The position numbers and the translations under genes were made by a program. Positions 62,676 to 64,000 of a DNA stretch of 64,000 nucleotides are shown in pieces. The DNA comes from Gemmatimonadaceae bacterium (GTDB taxonomy: Bacteria; Gemmatimonadota; Gemmatimonadetes; Gemmatimonadales; Gemmatimonadaceae). The stretch covers positions 1 through 64,000 of the forward strand of contig JBBEBQ010000025.1 in assembly GCA_040882285.1 (NCBI GenBank), read 5' to 3'. Numbering within the stretch: the first letter of the stretch is position 1; each line of letters begins with the position of its first letter. The notes under the pieces are model-generated. The model ran no database searches, had not been told where the DNA came from, and worked only from the letters and a program-made list of their open reading frames with translations.

Positions 62676-63809
62676 ATGACTACCAACCGCCTGCAGCAAC
62701 TCCACGACGCCGGCGTGTCCATCTGGCTCGACTTCATCGATCGCGAGCTCCTCTCGAGCGGCCGCCTGCGCCGCATGATCGAAGAGGACTTCGTGACGGG
62801 CGAGACCACCAATCCGACGATCTTCGAGAAAGCGCTGGCCGAAGGACACGAGTACGACGACCAGCTCACCGCAGCGCCGCGCGAGCTCACGCCCGCCCAG
62901 CTGTTCGAGCTGGTCGAGACGGAGGACGTGCGCACGGCGTGCGACATATTCACCGACGTGTACGCGCGGACCAGCGGGGGCGACGGCTACGTCTCGATAG
63001 AGGTCTCGCCCGCCGCGGCCAACGATGCCGAGGCGACGGTCCGCGAGGCCCGGCGACTGTGGCGCGCGGTCGACCGTCCCAACCTCATGGTGAAAGTGCC
63101 GGGGACCGCCGAGGGCACGACCGCGGTGCGGCAGCTCATTAGCGAGGGAATCAACGTCAACATCACCCTGCTCTTCGCGATCAACGCGCACGCGCGCGTC
63201 ATCGACGCGTATATCGCGGGGCTCGAGGACCGCTTGCGCGCGGGCAATACGATCGACGGGGTCGCCTCGGTGGCGAGCTTCTTCGTTAGCCGCGTGGACA
63301 GCGAGGTCGACAAGCGTCTCGAGCAGATCGCGGCCACGAAGCCGGAGACCGAGAAGGAGCACATTCTGCGTCTGCGTGGGAAGGCCGCGATCGTGAACGC
63401 GAAGCTCGCGTACCGGCTGTTCGAGGCGAAGTTCTCGGGCGAGCGCTGGGAGCGCCTCGCGGCGAAGGGCGCGCGGCTGCAGCGCCCGCTCTGGGCCAGC
63501 ACCAGCACCAAGAACCCGGCGTACAGAGACACGCTGTACGTCGAGGAGCTGATCGGTCCCAACACGGTCAACACGCTCCCGCCGGCCACGCTCGAGGCGT
63601 TCCGCGATCATGGCGTGGTGAAGCAGTGCCTGACCGAGGGGCTGGATCAGGCGCAGCTGTGTCTCGCGGAGCTGGAGGCGGCGGGCGTCTCGATGGAAGA
63701 GGTGACCGACAAGCTGCTCGTCGACGGGCTCGCGAGCTTCCAGAAATCCTTCGATCAGCTGACGGCGGGACTCGCGAAGAAGATGAGCCTGCTCGTCCAC
63801 GCTACGTGA
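62676..63809 (+). CDS. tal: Transaldolase
   Basis: Pentose phosphate pathway enzyme that moves a dihydroxyacetone unit between sugar phosphates through a Lys Schiff base. The 377-residue length and motifs match the longer bacterial TalA/Tal group: [16 protein letters not shown] near residue 40, catalytic Lys in NLMVKVPGT near residue 139, [19 protein letters not shown], and [18 protein letters not shown]. It ends with GTGA overlapping pyruvate kinase, so central carbon genes are coupled. Confidence 0.96.
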   Translation: MTTNRLQQLHDAGVSIWLDFIDRELLSSGRLRRMIEEDFVTGETTNPTIFEKALAEGHEYDDQLTAAPRELTPAQLFELVETEDVRTACDIFTDVYARTSGGDGYVSIEVSPAAANDAEATVREARRLWRAVDRPNLMVKVPGTAEGTTAVRQLISEGINVNITLLFAINAHARVIDAYIAGLEDRLRAGNTIDGVASVASFFVSRVDSEVDKRLEQIAATKPETEKEHILRLRGKAAIVNAKLAYRLFEAKFSGERWERLAAKGARLQRPLWASTSTKNPAYRDTLYVEELIGPNTVNTLPPATLEAFRDHGVVKQCLTEGLDQAQLCLAELEAAGVSMEEVTDKLLVDGLASFQKSFDQLTAGLAKKMSLLVHAT

Positions 63810-64000
63810 CAACGAAACACACTCTCCGCACGAAAATCGTCTGCACGCTGGGCCCCGCGACGGCGACTCCTGACGCCATTCGGGGCCTGATTCAGGCGGG
63901 GATGAACGTGGCCCGCATCAACTTCTCCCACGGGACGGCCGCCGAGCATATAGATACGATCGGGTTCATCCGGGCCGCGGCGGCGGCGCTGGGACAGCCC
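63806..64000 (+). CDS. pyk: Pyruvate kinase, N-terminus only
   Basis: The GTG at 63806 overlaps the transaldolase stop and opens a frame to the window edge (65 codons). The sequence [20 protein letters not shown] followed by [14 protein letters not shown] is the first conserved block of pyruvate kinase (substrate and K+ site region, with catalytic Arg in VARINFSH). The rest lies outside the window. Confidence 0.95.
   Translation, partial: MTTKHTLRTKIVCTLGPATATPDAIRGLIQAGMNVARINFSHGTAAEHIDTIGFIRAAAAALGQP

Overview
The window is a GC-rich (by eye about two-thirds G+C) bacterial chromosome segment packed with translationally coupled genes. Gene content (bifunctional FTCD, B12-dependent ribonucleotide reductase, GvpL/GvpF-like protein, MoxR/DUF58/DUF4159 operon, DUF2911, many Sec/lipoprotein-type surface proteins) and composition fit a Gram-negative soil lineage such as Gemmatimonadota. 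That placement is an inference from gene content, not a computed phylogeny. No tRNA, rRNA, insertion sequence, prophage or CRISPR array was recognised.

Layout. 1-829: the 5' end of a leftward dihydrofolate-reductase-type gene abuts an rplD (L4) that lacks its first ~85 codons, so there is a breakpoint or an assembly join. 833-12019: S10/spc-type ribosomal operon rplW-rplB-rpsS-rplV-rpsC-rplP-rpmC-rpsQ-rplN-rplX-rplE-rpsZ-rpsH-rplF-rplR-rpsE-rpmD-rplO-secY-adk-map. The usual infA-rpmJ-rpsM-rpsK-rpsD-rpoA-rplQ continuation is missing. 11991-14377 (minus): inositol monophosphatase and FTCD. 14669-17246: trpS, a membrane M28 peptidase and a DUF456 protein. 17269-19778: a short GvpL-like remnant and a PAS/GAF histidine kinase. 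19852-31605: one coupled string purA-glyS-M3-like peptidase-GAF-MoxR-DUF58-BatA-like-DUF4175-like-DUF4159-membrane protein. 31664-33272: an unknown protein, a ubiquitin-like beta-grasp protein and an HDAC-family deacetylase. 33329-39294: CorA-GvpL/F-Ser/Thr kinase-dipeptide epimerase-PriA. 39462-43282: unknown, Fur family, then (minus) an ABC exporter, histidine kinase and receiver. 43355-46710: lipoprotein, gamma-glutamyltransferase, outer-membrane protein. 46810-52107: peptidoglycan-recycling operon murQ-anmK-nagZ-SSS symporter. 52157-63809: lipoprotein, cell-wall amidase, nrdJ, surface proteins, sorbosone-type dehydrogenase, YjbQ, P1 peptidase and transaldolase, running into pyruvate kinase at the edge.

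The most unusual signal is a set of short tandem repeats with a 7-bp period (units GTGACTA, AGCCAAC/ATTGGCT, CAGCTAG and degenerate ones). They sit exactly in intergenic joints, including four joints inside the ribosomal operon, and often supply the stop codon of the preceding gene. Many form long hairpins. One has a perfect 28-bp stem in which a variant unit on one arm is matched on the other, and three loci share the same arm boundaries. A second structured element is a ~240-bp imperfect palindrome filling the suhB-trpS gap. Other points: low-complexity basic or RGG tails on several ribosomal proteins, two genes whose only workable in-frame start is CTG, and the ubiquitin-like/HDAC gene pair.
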